A stretch of 64,000 nucleotides of DNA from JAWAFC01 sp038890815 (GTDB taxonomy: Archaea; Micrarchaeota; Micrarchaeia; Burarchaeales; JACRGF01). The stretch is from positions 44,584 to 108,583 of the forward strand of contig JAWAFC010000006.1 in NCBI GenBank assembly GCA_038890815.1, written 5' to 3'. The first letter of the stretch is position 1. Every line of letters starts with the position of its first letter. The notes below the pieces were generated by a model. The model was not told where the DNA came from. It ran no database searches and was given only the letters and a program-made list of their open reading frames with translations. A program made the position numbers and the translations under genes. Shown in pieces: positions 50,096-59,517 of the stretch.

Positions 50096-51294
50096 TGGCG
50101 AAAACGTATGTGGATACAGTGAAGTACATGGTGTATGCGAACATTGAGATAGATGGGCTTGTCGAAAAGCCTGATGTGGTCGGTGCTGTGTTCGGGCAGA
50201 CCGAGGGCTTGCTTGGGGACGAGCTCGACCTGCGGGAGCTGCAGAAGAATGGCAGGATTGGCAGGATTGAGGTAGATCTGCAGGTGAGAGGAGGAAAGAG
50301 CGTCGGAAAGCTCACGCTGCCATCCTCGCTTGACATGGTTGAGACGAGCATCCTGGCAGCCGCGCTTGAGACGGTGGACAGGGTGGGTCCGTGCGAGGCA
50401 AGAATAACTGTCGAGAAAATTGAGGACACGCGCAATGCGAAGCGCAAGATGGTCGTGGAAAGGGCAAAGACCCTGCTCAAGAACCTGCTCACCCATGAGA
50501 TTCCCGAGAGCAAGGAGCTCAGCGAGCTCGTCAGGGCGGAAGTGAAGGTCGCAGAAATATCCGAGTACGGGCCCGAGAAGCTTCCGTGCGGTCCGAACAT
50601 AACTTCCTATGACTCGTTGATTGTGGTTGAGGGGCGCGCAGATGTGCTCAACCTGCTTAAGAACGATGTGAATAACGTCATCGCAGTGGGTGGGGCGAAC
50701 GTGCCGAAATCGCTGGTCGCGCTGTGTGCGGAAAAGGAGGTCACTGCATTTCTGGATGGGGATAGGGGAGGCGACATCATCTTGAGGGAGCTCGTACAAG
50801 CCACCGACATAGACTTTGTGGCCAGAGCGCCCCCTGGAAAAGAGGTGGAGGAGCTGACGAGAAAGGAAATCATCAAGGCGTTGCGCGCACGCGTGCCTAT
50901 CGATCAGATCGAGGGGCTCGTGGCCAGAAGGAAAGCCGATAGGGAGGCGGCGCGGGAAGAGCTGAGAAAGCCCGCGGCACTTCAGGAAATTCCGGCGCCC
51001 GTGGCGTCGGCTCAAACAATCTCGCCCCAGCTTATGGCCTCATTGGCAGAACTCGAAAACACGCTGAGAGCGAGGCTGTACGATGAGGCTGGCAACCTGA
51101 AAAGCGAGGTGCCGGTGCGCGATCTCATCAAGGCGCTGAGCGAGGGCGAAGCGCCCCATGCTATCGTCTTCGATGGCATCATCACCCAGAGGCTCGTCGA
51201 TCTTGCCGAGAGCAGGGGCACAAAGGTGCTTCTGGGTGTGAAGATGGGGAATGTCTTCCGAAGACCTGCCGGAATGCTGATAGCGACAAAGTGA
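50095..51294 (+). CDS. dnaG: Archaeal DnaG primase-like protein
   Basis: A 399-residue archaeal DnaG. The N-terminal segment YMVYANIEIDGLVEKPDVVG, then SSLDMVETSILAAALETVDR, then a Toprim domain with SLIVVEGRADVLNLL and TAFLDGDRGGD. Archaeal DnaG is known both as a primase and as an exosome subunit with poly(A) preference. Start is the ATG overlapping the Toprim gene's stop. Confidence 0.94.
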   Translation: MAKTYVDTVKYMVYANIEIDGLVEKPDVVGAVFGQTEGLLGDELDLRELQKNGRIGRIEVDLQVRGGKSVGKLTLPSSLDMVETSILAAALETVDRVGPCEARITVEKIEDTRNAKRKMVVERAKTLLKNLLTHEIPESKELSELVRAEVKVAEISEYGPEKLPCGPNITSYDSLIVVEGRADVLNLLKNDVNNVIAVGGANVPKSLVALCAEKEVTAFLDGDRGGDIILRELVQATDIDFVARAPPGKEVEELTRKEIIKALRARVPIDQIEGLVARRKADREAAREELRKPAALQEIPAPVASAQTISPQLMASLAELENTLRARLYDEAGNLKSEVPVRDLIKALSEGEAPHAIVFDGIITQRLVDLAESRGTKVLLGVKMGNVFRRPAGMLIATK

Positions 51295-51295
51295 G

Positions 51296-51916
51296 TTATG
51301 GGTTGGGGATGTACTCAACCCTCCTCCCCGTTATTTTGAACTTCCCTTTGCTGAATAGGTCAACTACCTTGGGCAGGCCCACATGCTCCCTTGCCAGTAT
51401 TTTCGCGGCGACCTCCTCGGCGCTTTTGCAATCGCTGATGTCAACAGCCTCCTGCCAGATGATGGGCCCGCCATCAACAGAGGCATCCACAAAATGGATT
51501 GTGTAGCCGCTTATCTTCACGCCCGCCTCAAAGGCATCGCGTTGGGCATGGGCGCCGGGAAAGGCGGGCAGCAGGGAGGGATGAATGTTTATCATCCTGC
51601 CGGCATAGGCCTCAAGGAAGGCTCTGTCCTTGATGATGCGCATGTAGCCCGCCAGCACGACCAAATCGACTTGCAGCTCGTCCAGCTTCATGTGGATGGC
51701 GTGGTCGTGCTGTTCCCTTGTTGGGAAATCTTTCGGTTGGATGATGAAGTAAGGTATGCCATGCTTTTTGGCGCGCTCAATGGCCATGGCTGCCGGATTG
51801 TCGGTGATGAGTGCGACGATCTCGGCATTCACCTCGCCCTTTTCAACCCCATCGATAATGCTCTGGAAATCGGTTCCCCTGCCTGAAGCCAGCACGGCCA
51901 CGCGTATTCGCGGCAT
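51296..51916 (-). CDS. purN: Phosphoribosylglycinamide formyltransferase
   Basis: A 206-residue folate-dependent GAR transformylase. VLASGRGTDFQSIIDG binds the ribonucleotide; VVLAGYMRIIKDRAFLEAY and the catalytic INIHPSLLPAFPGAHA with a later VDGGPIIWQE are typical. It uses 10-formyl-THF from the folate operon upstream. A T-rich box (TTTTTTATTT, about 51934-51944) may add a separate promoter. Confidence 0.94.
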   Translation of the reverse strand: MPRIRVAVLASGRGTDFQSIIDGVEKGEVNAEIVALITDNPAAMAIERAKKHGIPYFIIQPKDFPTREQHDHAIHMKLDELQVDLVVLAGYMRIIKDRAFLEAYAGRMINIHPSLLPAFPGAHAQRDAFEAGVKISGYTIHFVDASVDGGPIIWQEAVDISDCKSAEEVAAKILAREHVGLPKVVDLFSKGKFKITGRRVEYIPNP

Positions 51917-51946
51917 GAGAGAAAGATAGTTTTGGGAAATAAAAAA

Positions 51947-52510
51947 CTACTTCCTGCAGTCGATAACGCGTTCTTCCGTCACAATTTTGTGCACATTCAC
52001 ATCGTGTGGGCCGAGGGGGATTGCCGGAATGAGCTGCAGCTCATAGGCGAGCGCAATTGTCGGGCAACTGACCTGCCTGAGCAGCGCATCGTAATAGCCC
52101 ATGCCATAGCCGAGGCGGTGGCCGCGCTCTGTGAAGGCGATGCCCGGCACGACAACGAGCTCCAGCTCGCCGGGCTGCACGCGCACGCTCCTCTCGGGGA
52201 TTGGTTCGGGAATGCCAAACACACCGGGCCTCAACTCGCCCAAGTCCCTTACCTCATACAGCTCGAGTTCCAATCGCTCTCTGTTCACGCGCGGCAGGCA
52301 GATCCTCTTGCCGATAGAGAGTGCCCGCTGTATGGCATGGTGGGTCTTTACCTCGCTGCCTATGCTCGCGTAGAATAGGATGGTGCGCGCGGCATGGAAT
52401 TCGGGAAGAGCAAAAAGCGTCGCGATTATCTTCTCTGACTTCTCGGCGCGCTGCGCTTCGGGCAACGCATTCCTCTTTTCCAGCATTATTTGTCGGAGCT
52501 TTTTTTTCAC
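51947..52510 (-). CDS. 5-formyltetrahydrofolate cyclo-ligase
   Basis: A 187-residue MTHFS-family enzyme. FYASIGSEVKTHHAIQRAL, RICLPRVNRERLELELY and the nucleotide/folate motif FTERGHRLGYGMGYYDALL are diagnostic. It returns 5-formyl-THF to the active pool. Start is GTG overlapping the folC stop. Confidence 0.92.
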   Translation of the reverse strand: MKKKLRQIMLEKRNALPEAQRAEKSEKIIATLFALPEFHAARTILFYASIGSEVKTHHAIQRALSIGKRICLPRVNRERLELELYEVRDLGELRPGVFGIPEPIPERSVRVQPGELELVVVPGIAFTERGHRLGYGMGYYDALLRQVSCPTIALAYELQLIPAIPLGPHDVNVHKIVTEERVIDCRK

Positions 52511-53778
52511 TGCGCCACCAGCAGGTCGTTTTTTCCCCTCAGCTCACCCAACATGTAGATGGAGCCGGTGCAGAGAATTAAATCGTTTGGCCCGGCGAGC
52601 GAGCGCGCTGTGCGGAACGAGGCGCGCACATCGCGCACCGCGCGGGTAGGCCTGAAGCTGCGGGCAAGGCGGGCGAGCGCGCTCACGCTCAGCGCACGCT
52701 CAACTCGAGGCTGATTGCAGATAAAAATGTCGGTGACCGGGGCAAGCGCGCGCAGTATGCCTTCGGCATCCTTGTCCGCCATCACGCCAATCACGGTGAT
52801 GCATCTCCGGTGAGGTATATTTCTGACGGCGGCTGCCAGCGCACTGGCAGCGGCCGGATTGTGCGCGCAATCGTGCAACACCATGGGCCTCCTGCGCACG
52901 AGCTCAAGGCGGGCGGGGATGAAGGCACGACTGATGCCCCGCTCAATCGCCCTTTTCGGCAGGCCCAGTTCCTCGCACACCGCGATCGCGAGCGTAGCGT
53001 TGACCGACTGATGGGGGCCGAGAAGGCGTGGGGAGATTTTGTAGGTCGTGCGAGAGGTCGCGATGGTGTAGTGCGGAGAAAAAAAGCCCTCGCTACTGTC
53101 ATGTATCTCCGGGTCTACGAGAAAAAGTTTTGAACAAGTTCGCCTGCATGCTCTCTCGAAAACCGCGAGCGCGGAAGGATTTTTTTCTGATGTGAAGAGG
53201 GCTGAATTCTCATGAAGCAGGCCTGCCTTCTCGCGCGCGATGCTGGCGATGGTGCGCCCGAGCAGCTGCGTGTGCTCAAGCGAGACGTTTGTGATCACAC
53301 ATGCCGACTGCTTGCCCACGTTGGTGGCATCGAGTCGGCCGCCCAGGCCCGCCTCGAGCACTGCGTAATCGACCTTCTCGCGCGAGAAATGGAGGAGGGC
53401 CATCGCTGTGACCACCTCAAAGAAGCTGAGCGGCTCGTGATTGAATGAGGCAATGTGCGGGCGCACGGCGGAAAAGAGCGCGGCGGCATCGTGCCTGGAG
53501 ATCTCTGCTCCATCAACCTGTATTCTCTCACGCAGGCCATCCACGTGGGGCGAGTAATAGGAGCCCGTTGTGTAGCCCGCCTCGGTCAGGCAGGCGGCGA
53601 TCATGGCGGTGACCGAGCCCTTGCCGTTTGAGCCCGTCACGTTGATGGTGCTAAAATCGTCTTGCGGATTGTCGAGGAGGGAAAGGAGGGCCCGAATGTT
53701 TGCTAGGTCCCATTTCTCCTTCATCTTCCTGCGACGCCTTAAGAAACGCAGAAGCTGTGCATAACTCACGGAAATCAC
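52507..53778 (-). CDS. folC: Folylpolyglutamate synthase / dihydrofolate synthase
   Basis: A 423-residue Mur-ligase-family enzyme. TINVTGSNGKGSVTAMIAAC is the P-loop, YAVLEAGLGGRLDATNV the central metal motif, and VLHDCAHNPAAASALAAAV the C-terminal signature. It adds glutamate to folates. Start is GTG overlapping the folD stop by GTGA. Confidence 0.92.
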   Translation of the reverse strand: MISVSYAQLLRFLRRRRKMKEKWDLANIRALLSLLDNPQDDFSTINVTGSNGKGSVTAMIAACLTEAGYTTGSYYSPHVDGLRERIQVDGAEISRHDAAALFSAVRPHIASFNHEPLSFFEVVTAMALLHFSREKVDYAVLEAGLGGRLDATNVGKQSACVITNVSLEHTQLLGRTIASIAREKAGLLHENSALFTSEKNPSALAVFERACRRTCSKLFLVDPEIHDSSEGFFSPHYTIATSRTTYKISPRLLGPHQSVNATLAIAVCEELGLPKRAIERGISRAFIPARLELVRRRPMVLHDCAHNPAAASALAAAVRNIPHRRCITVIGVMADKDAEGILRALAPVTDIFICNQPRVERALSVSALARLARSFRPTRAVRDVRASFRTARSLAGPNDLILCTGSIYMLGELRGKNDLLVAQ

Positions 53779-54611
53779 TTTTGCAGGGCCGCTGCGATGA
53801 GCGTGTTCTTCATCAGCATGGCGACAGTCATGGGGCCCACGCCGCCTGGCACGGGGGTGATGAACGAGGCCGTCTTGCTGACTGCATCAAAATCCACATC
53901 CCCAACGATCCTCCCTCCAACTCGGTTGATACCTACATCGATGACGACCGCGCCGGGCTTGACCATGTCTGCGGTGACCAGCTTTGGTTTGCCAACCGCC
54001 ACGATGAGAATGTCCGCGCTCCTCGTGTGCTCGGCCAGATTTTTTGTGCGAGAGTGGCAAACCGTCACTGTGGCATTCCTGTTGAGCAGCAGCAGGGCGA
54101 GGGGCTTGCCCACAATGTAGCTCCTGCCGACAACCACAGCATGCTTGCCCTCGGGCTCTATGCCGTACTCTTCTAGAAGGCGAAGGATGCCTGAGGGCGT
54201 GGAGGGCCATAGCCCTGGCTTGCCGGCCACGAGCGCGCCCATGTTGCATGGGTGAAAGCCATCGACATCTTTGAGCGGGGAGATCGCCTCAATGATTTTT
54301 GATTCATTGATGTGGCCCGGAAGGGGAGACTGCACGATGATACCGGTCACTGAGGGATCGGCGTTGAGCGAGGCTATCAGGGAGAGCAGCTCGCTCTCGC
54401 TCGTGGAGGCGGGCAGGCGCTTCACGACGCTCTCTATGCCTACCTGCCCGCATGCCCTTTCCTTATTGCGGACATAGATCTGGGAGGCCGGATCGTCGCC
54501 CACGAGAACGAAAACGAGTTTGAGGCGAAGGTTGTTTTGCCTGACCTCTGTGGCGACCTCTTGCAAAACCTTTTCAGAAACAGCCTTGCCATCGATGAGT
54601 TTTGCGGGCAT
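53775..54611 (-). CDS. folD: Methylenetetrahydrofolate dehydrogenase / cyclohydrolase
   Basis: A 278-residue bifunctional FolD. VGDDPASQIYVRNKERACGQ carries the catalytic Tyr/Lys; GIIVQSPLPGHINESKIIEAI and VVVGRSYIVGKPLALLLLNR are the folate and NADP motifs; PVPGGVGPMTVAMLMKNT ends it. It is first in the operon folD-folC-MTHFS-purN that supplies formyl groups for purines. The transcript should be leaderless. Confidence 0.95.
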   Translation of the reverse strand: MPAKLIDGKAVSEKVLQEVATEVRQNNLRLKLVFVLVGDDPASQIYVRNKERACGQVGIESVVKRLPASTSESELLSLIASLNADPSVTGIIVQSPLPGHINESKIIEAISPLKDVDGFHPCNMGALVAGKPGLWPSTPSGILRLLEEYGIEPEGKHAVVVGRSYIVGKPLALLLLNRNATVTVCHSRTKNLAEHTRSADILIVAVGKPKLVTADMVKPGAVVIDVGINRVGGRIVGDVDFDAVSKTASFITPVPGGVGPMTVAMLMKNTLIAAALQK

Positions 54612-54634
54612 GCATTAATAGTTAATTCAGAATA

Positions 54635-54640
54635 ATTAAT
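54635..54640. promoter_or_regulatory. Palindromic ATTAAT box shared by folD and the CDF transporter
   Basis: The centre (54637.5) is exactly 26.5 nt from both start codons (54611 minus, 54664 plus), within the A/T-rich string AATAATTAATAA. Confidence 0.5.
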
Positions 54641-54663
54641 AAAAGCAAGACACATACCCCATC

Positions 54664-55557
54664 ATGGCCCGCAAACGGCAGGATATCGGAAAGGAGCTAG
54701 GGGTTGTGCTCGCTATCACGTCGGCTACCTTTGTGCTGGAGGTCGCGGGTGGGGTGTGGAGCAACTCGCTCGCCCTGCTCAGCGATGCAGGCCATGTGTT
54801 CGGGGATCTGCTTTCCATTGCGCTAGCTTTCGTCGCGTTCAAGCTCGCCCAGAAGCCCTCCACAATCAGGCGGACTTTTGGCTATCACAGAGGGGAAGTG
54901 CTGGCAGCGCTCGCCAACAGCGCGCTGCTCGTAGCTGTCGCCATTTTTGTGATCCTGGAGGCGCTTGACAGACTTGCCTTTCCGCGCGAGGTGAGGGCGG
55001 CCGGTGTGCTGGGGGTGGGCTTTGTCGGCCTCATGGCGAATGTATTTGTGGTGTTCAGGCTCAGAGGGCATACAAATCTGAACATCAGGGCGGCGGTGCT
55101 GCACGCGCTGGGAGACACGCTGTCCAGCGTGGGGGTGGTGATTGCCGGCGTGCTCGTCGCGCTGACCGGGCAGTCTCTGTTCGACCCCCTCGTGAGCCTA
55201 GTCATCGCCGGAATCATCCTCTTCTCAGCCTACCGCATTGCCAGGACATCGCTGTCCATACTGTTGGAGTCCTCGCCGTATGGCATAACTGCTGAAAGCG
55301 TGTGCGCTGTGATTACGAGTGTGCCGGGCGTGCTGGGTGCGCACGATGTGCATGTTTGGGCGATCTGTAGCGACATCATATATGTCACAGCGCATGTGGT
55401 AGTGAGGGATATGCGGGTAAGCAGCACGCATGCAATCGGGGAAAAGATTGCTGCCAGGCTCAGGAAATACAACATAAGCCACACGGCATTCCAGTTCGAG
55501 ACGCCGAAACAAAAGCACATTAAAGGGACTGGGATGGTATGCGAGGTAAGCCACTGA
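54664..55557 (+). CDS. Cation diffusion facilitator (Zn/Mn/Fe-type efflux)
   Basis: A 297-residue CDF transporter with about six membrane helices. The metal-site motifs are LLSDAGHVFGDLLSI (helix 2) and LHALGDTLSSVGVV (helix 5). A short cytoplasmic domain with ILLESSPYGITAESVCAVI and GAHDVHVWAI follows. The His-Asp pairs resemble zinc-type CDFs; metal not certain. ATG is 26 nt from the A/T box. Confidence 0.9.
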   Translation: MARKRQDIGKELGVVLAITSATFVLEVAGGVWSNSLALLSDAGHVFGDLLSIALAFVAFKLAQKPSTIRRTFGYHRGEVLAALANSALLVAVAIFVILEALDRLAFPREVRAAGVLGVGFVGLMANVFVVFRLRGHTNLNIRAAVLHALGDTLSSVGVVIAGVLVALTGQSLFDPLVSLVIAGIILFSAYRIARTSLSILLESSPYGITAESVCAVITSVPGVLGAHDVHVWAICSDIIYVTAHVVVRDMRVSSTHAIGEKIAARLRKYNISHTAFQFETPKQKHIKGTGMVCEVSH

Positions 55558-56138
55558 GAAAGTGGTCGCGCGCCACACTCTATCTCCCATATGTCTTTTT
55601 CATGACTGCGCTCGCACTCTATTGTGCGCTCATCCTGCTCGCGCCCCTGCTCGCCAGCCAACAGAGCCCGCTCGCGCCCCTGCTGTACGATTTCTTTGCC
55701 GCGCAGTGCCATCAGCTGACCGCGCGCTCGCTGTGCCTGTATGTGGATGGAGGATATCGCGTGGCTGACTGCATGCCACAGAACGGCACGCTGAACTACT
55801 CGAAGCAGATTGAAGTGTGGAATGAGCTCGGGCATGGATTCAAGTTCGGGATGTGCGCGAGAGATACGGCAATATTTTTCGGCATGCTGGTTGGCGGGCT
55901 GGCCGCGCCGTTTGTTGTTGGGGCGAGGGGCACGCGGTGGCCAAACAAGTGGTTGCTTGTGGCTGCGATGGTTCCGATTGCAGTGGATGGCGTGACGCAG
56001 CTTCTCGGCCTGAGGGAGAGCACAAACGCGCTGAGGCTGTTGACGGGTGGGCTCATCGGCGTTGTCATGCCGCTTTACATCATTCCGATACTCAACCAAA
56101 TCTGGCAATCAATACTTGAAACGCGCTTAGCTTTTTAA
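55539..56138 (+). CDS. DUF2085-type membrane protein
   Basis: A 199-residue protein with four hydrophobic segments. Its loops carry AAQCHQLTARSLCLYVDGG and KFGMCARDTAIFFGML, the Cys-His and Cys-Arg pattern of the DUF2085 family, possibly a metal site. Function unknown. It overlaps the CDF gene by 19 nt and is probably co-expressed with it, which hints at metal handling. Confidence 0.7.
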   Translation: MRGKPLRKWSRATLYLPYVFFMTALALYCALILLAPLLASQQSPLAPLLYDFFAAQCHQLTARSLCLYVDGGYRVADCMPQNGTLNYSKQIEVWNELGHGFKFGMCARDTAIFFGMLVGGLAAPFVVGARGTRWPNKWLLVAAMVPIAVDGVTQLLGLRESTNALRLLTGGLIGVVMPLYIIPILNQIWQSILETRLAF

Positions 56139-56140
56139 AA
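56133..56140 (+). promoter_or_regulatory. TTTTAAAA box for the 1108-residue gene
   Basis: The box overlaps the DUF2085 stop region; its centre is 27.5 nt from the ATG at 56164. Confidence 0.5.
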
Positions 56141-56163
56141 CGCTTTTGCACATTATTTGGTTG

Positions 56164-59100
56164 ATGCAAACTTACCCCGCATCCAGGTTGGAGCCTGTTG
56201 GATTATCATTGCGGGGATACATTCAAGAGCGGATGAGCAAGGCAAAGAAGCTGGCCGACGAAGCATTGAAGAAGGCTGACGAGGATTCCAGGAAATACTT
56301 TGAGTTTCGTCCTGAAGCATATCAGTTCCTTATCGCCTGTTGCATGCGCTTAGGAAAGGTGCCAAAGCCTTTCATTCCATTCCTGAAAGAGCTCCTTAAA
56401 ACATCATATCTCGACCACTTAGTAAACCATGGCGTGATAGGAGAAATGCTGAAAGATCCGTTTACCTACAGACACCACGTCCTCACTCTGGTCAAAGTTA
56501 GCTGGCTGCCAAATGCAAAAGATGCATTGGACGAATTTACGATTCTCCTAAAAAAAAGAGAGAATATGACTCCAGAATCTTTCAATGCGTTTCTGCTTGC
56601 AGTCGACAATCTGGTTGATGGGGGGAGGTTTGCGGCGGAGGCGCTCGCTGAGCTGAACAAATTCGAAAAGCTGGATGAAAATTTAGTGAAGAAATACCTC
56701 GTGCCGGATTATCTAAAAAAATCGCTATTGGGAACGGTTTTCTTTCTCAAGATAATTCATTTGGTGGGCCAAGGCCACCTGCCGCCAGAGCAAGCCGACG
56801 ATCTTATTCGAATTTATGAGTGGGCCTATTATTTTCTTGGAGAAAAATTAGCACAGATAGTGGATAAAGTGGGCCCAGATCGACTTAGATATTTTATTAC
56901 TACCGGCAAAAAGTTGCAAGAAAAAGATGATGTTGATAGTTTATGCAACCTTGCTGCAATCCTTGACCGCCCGCCCGAAACTTACAGATTTTTTTTGAAC
57001 TTGATCGACCTTAGGAGTGATAAATTTTTGACAATTTTAGAAAAACTAAATCTCAGAGATGTAAATGAAAATTTGGTAAAAAGTTTCTTGCCAACATTAA
57101 AGGAACTTCGCGGAAAAGCAGAGGTAGAATTTGTAATCAGAATCATCGGCTGGGCGAGCAGAGGCGATATCTCAAGAAAACAAGCCGAAGAATTAGCAAA
57201 AGAAGCCATCAAGTGGGATGAAGAAGACCTCCAGATTGCACACCTCATGAATATGTTAGACTTAAAGAAAGTAATGCTCGTTTGGACTGCTTGCAAAAAA
57301 AATCCAGACCTTGTTTATGCATTCAATGGAATGGCTTGGGATATAGACAATAAGGAAGATGCTGAAAAACTCATAAATACAGAGACTATAAAAAAGCTCT
57401 ACCGTCTTGCGTACCTTCGTTTTCCTATGAGGAAGTTTACTGTCAATGACCTTTATCAGGCTGATCTCTTAATCAAACTTTTTCGTCATTTGGAAGACTG
57501 GGATCTTGTTGATAAATTTAGGTGGCACCCACTCTCTCATTCCTCAATAATAGCATTTATTCACGGTTTTCCAGCCGACCAAAGACATTTTGTAGCAGAA
57601 GTTCTAAACGAGTTAAAAGGTACGGAGAATATTCCGCTTGATCTTCTTCTCGATAAAAGAAGATGGGAAGCTCTGCTTCCACTCTTCCCTCTTCTCGGGG
57701 GGTATGTAGCTTGGTGGCTCATAAACCCGAAAGCCAAACTTGAAACCTTATATAACCTAAGAGGCCTTTTGGATATTCAGCGCAAGTATCCAAATGCATT
57801 CTCGCTTTTGCCGTGGGATTTATTTAGCGATGAATGCCTTATTACAGACACAAGTAATGCGTTGATCTCGCTGGAAAGAATCGCAAAGTATCTAAATAAA
57901 ACGCAAGAGCTAAAGACTATTAGATCGTCTTTTGATTTCAAAAAAGCGTTTGAAGCATACAACAAAATTGCGAGCGATATTGGAGAAAAGAAAATTGAGC
58001 TGAAAAACTATGGCACAAACATTGCTACGGTGGAGAGTTATTTGGAAATGTATTCCAATGCAACTTCCGTAATCAATAGATGGGTTAAGGAAAAAAGGCG
58101 GCTCGATTATAAAACAATTGTGGATGTGCTGGTGTTTTTGTTTGTAAATGAAATGGAGATTACGAATGAGATAAAAGATTGGATTTACACAAACATCCGT
58201 GAATGGAAAGAAAAAAATGTTAAACTGACACTGGAGGAAGCAGCCATCTTGAACGTGATCGCTGATGTAAAGTTAATGGATATATTGAGAAGTCTAAAAG
58301 TGGAATTTGGAGATATAAAAGCAGAGTATCTTGAAACAATTCGACTTGATCTGAATAATAAAATCCCAACGGCTGGCGATTTCGCTGTGGTTGCCATCAT
58401 ACAGAAAATTATAATGTCTATGCGTGAGCTCAGTGATATTGAGCGCGCAATTCCCTACCTAGAGCAGCTTTACAACGGCCCTTCAAATTTTTCCGATGTG
58501 AACACATTTTATAGGACGCTTGGAAGATTTTTGGCAAACCGTGTGGCAGAGATCATCCTACTAAAACAAAGCAAGTTTAAAAAAATGGATAAAGCGTTTA
58601 AGGAAAAAGTTGAAACAGTGTTGGGAGAATATGGCATACAACTGCCTGAAAAAGCAAGTTCAATAAAAAAAGTCTGGTGGTATCTGCAAAAGCTACGCAT
58701 AGGCCCGGTGATTAAAAAAGCATATAGAAAGCTGAAACCATCCAAAGAGATTTGTCGATTTCCGTCCTCACTGAATTTAGAAATCACCCAGGAGCCCGTG
58801 GAATTGCTCGCCGGTGCTCGTATGTATCAAGTCAAAATAAAGGGGATAAAAACGGATATTAAAATCTTACTCGTAAAAATGCCGAAAGACAAAGTAAGGA
58901 TGGGATTTACTGTTAAGGTTGGCGGGGGAGCTGAAGCTCCGGAAAAGGGAAAAATTCTCGAAGCGGTTGGTGCATACACGACAGGACATGGAAAGCCGAC
59001 GGAATTTTGCGCTGTGGATGGGGCAATAAAAAACGAGCTAATATCGGAGAGGGAAGGCTTGCTTGTCATCTCAGAGGATGGTGAGGCTAAGATCATCCAT

Positions 59101-59490
59101 ATCACCGAAGCGATAGGAAATTATGATTTTTCGAAATGGATATCGTTTAGAAATGAAATTAGAGAGAAAAATCTAAGTGTTATGCAGCAACATCTTCTTC
59201 TTTACAAAGGCGAGATCATGGTTGATCCTGTGAACTCTTCTCCTGCACGTGACCACAGAAGGCTATTGGTGATGTTCAAAGAGCATTACGCAATCTTAGA
59301 TATCAGCGATGCCACACTCTATGAAGCAGCACTTATTGCACAGAACCTTGGGGCAGAGAGCGCGATAAACCTTGACACTGGGTATTATGATTATTCCGCT
59401 GTTTATGATAAGAATGGTAATCCGACATATCTAGGCCTTCGAGATAAGAGTGGGTCAAGCAACCTCCTTTATTTCCTTCCGAAAGACTAA
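56164..59490 (+). CDS. Large AT-rich helical protein with a C-terminal NAGPA-like domain
   Basis: A 1108-residue soluble protein without signal peptide. Residues 1 to about 850 are almost entirely helical, suggesting helical repeats. The last about 250 residues look like a beta-rich phosphodiester-glycosidase (NAGPA, pfam09992-like) domain: SPARDHRRLLVMFKEHYAIL, then DATLYEAALIAQNLGAESAI, then NLDTGYYDYSAV where the family usually has NLDGGGSS. If so, the Gly-rich active-site motif is altered. Codons are clearly more AT-rich than all neighbours, suggesting recent acquisition. The ATG at 56164 is preferred over an upstream TTG because it is 27 nt from the A/T box. Function unknown. Confidence 0.72.
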   Translation: MQTYPASRLEPVGLSLRGYIQERMSKAKKLADEALKKADEDSRKYFEFRPEAYQFLIACCMRLGKVPKPFIPFLKELLKTSYLDHLVNHGVIGEMLKDPFTYRHHVLTLVKVSWLPNAKDALDEFTILLKKRENMTPESFNAFLLAVDNLVDGGRFAAEALAELNKFEKLDENLVKKYLVPDYLKKSLLGTVFFLKIIHLVGQGHLPPEQADDLIRIYEWAYYFLGEKLAQIVDKVGPDRLRYFITTGKKLQEKDDVDSLCNLAAILDRPPETYRFFLNLIDLRSDKFLTILEKLNLRDVNENLVKSFLPTLKELRGKAEVEFVIRIIGWASRGDISRKQAEELAKEAIKWDEEDLQIAHLMNMLDLKKVMLVWTACKKNPDLVYAFNGMAWDIDNKEDAEKLINTETIKKLYRLAYLRFPMRKFTVNDLYQADLLIKLFRHLEDWDLVDKFRWHPLSHSSIIAFIHGFPADQRHFVAEVLNELKGTENIPLDLLLDKRRWEALLPLFPLLGGYVAWWLINPKAKLETLYNLRGLLDIQRKYPNAFSLLPWDLFSDECLITDTSNALISLERIAKYLNKTQELKTIRSSFDFKKAFEAYNKIASDIGEKKIELKNYGTNIATVESYLEMYSNATSVINRWVKEKRRLDYKTIVDVLVFLFVNEMEITNEIKDWIYTNIREWKEKNVKLTLEEAAILNVIADVKLMDILRSLKVEFGDIKAEYLETIRLDLNNKIPTAGDFAVVAIIQKIIMSMRELSDIERAIPYLEQLYNGPSNFSDVNTFYRTLGRFLANRVAEIILLKQSKFKKMDKAFKEKVETVLGEYGIQLPEKASSIKKVWWYLQKLRIGPVIKKAYRKLKPSKEICRFPSSLNLEITQEPVELLAGARMYQVKIKGIKTDIKILLVKMPKDKVRMGFTVKVGGGAEAPEKGKILEAVGAYTTGHGKPTEFCAVDGAIKNELISEREGLLVISEDGEAKIIHITEAIGNYDFSKWISFRNEIREKNLSVMQQHLLLYKGEIMVDPVNSSPARDHRRLLVMFKEHYAILDISDATLYEAALIAQNLGAESAINLDTGYYDYSAVYDKNGNPTYLGLRDKSGSSNLLYFLPKD

Positions 59491-59517
59491 TTAAACCCCT
59501 CAAACTTATTCCTGCCC

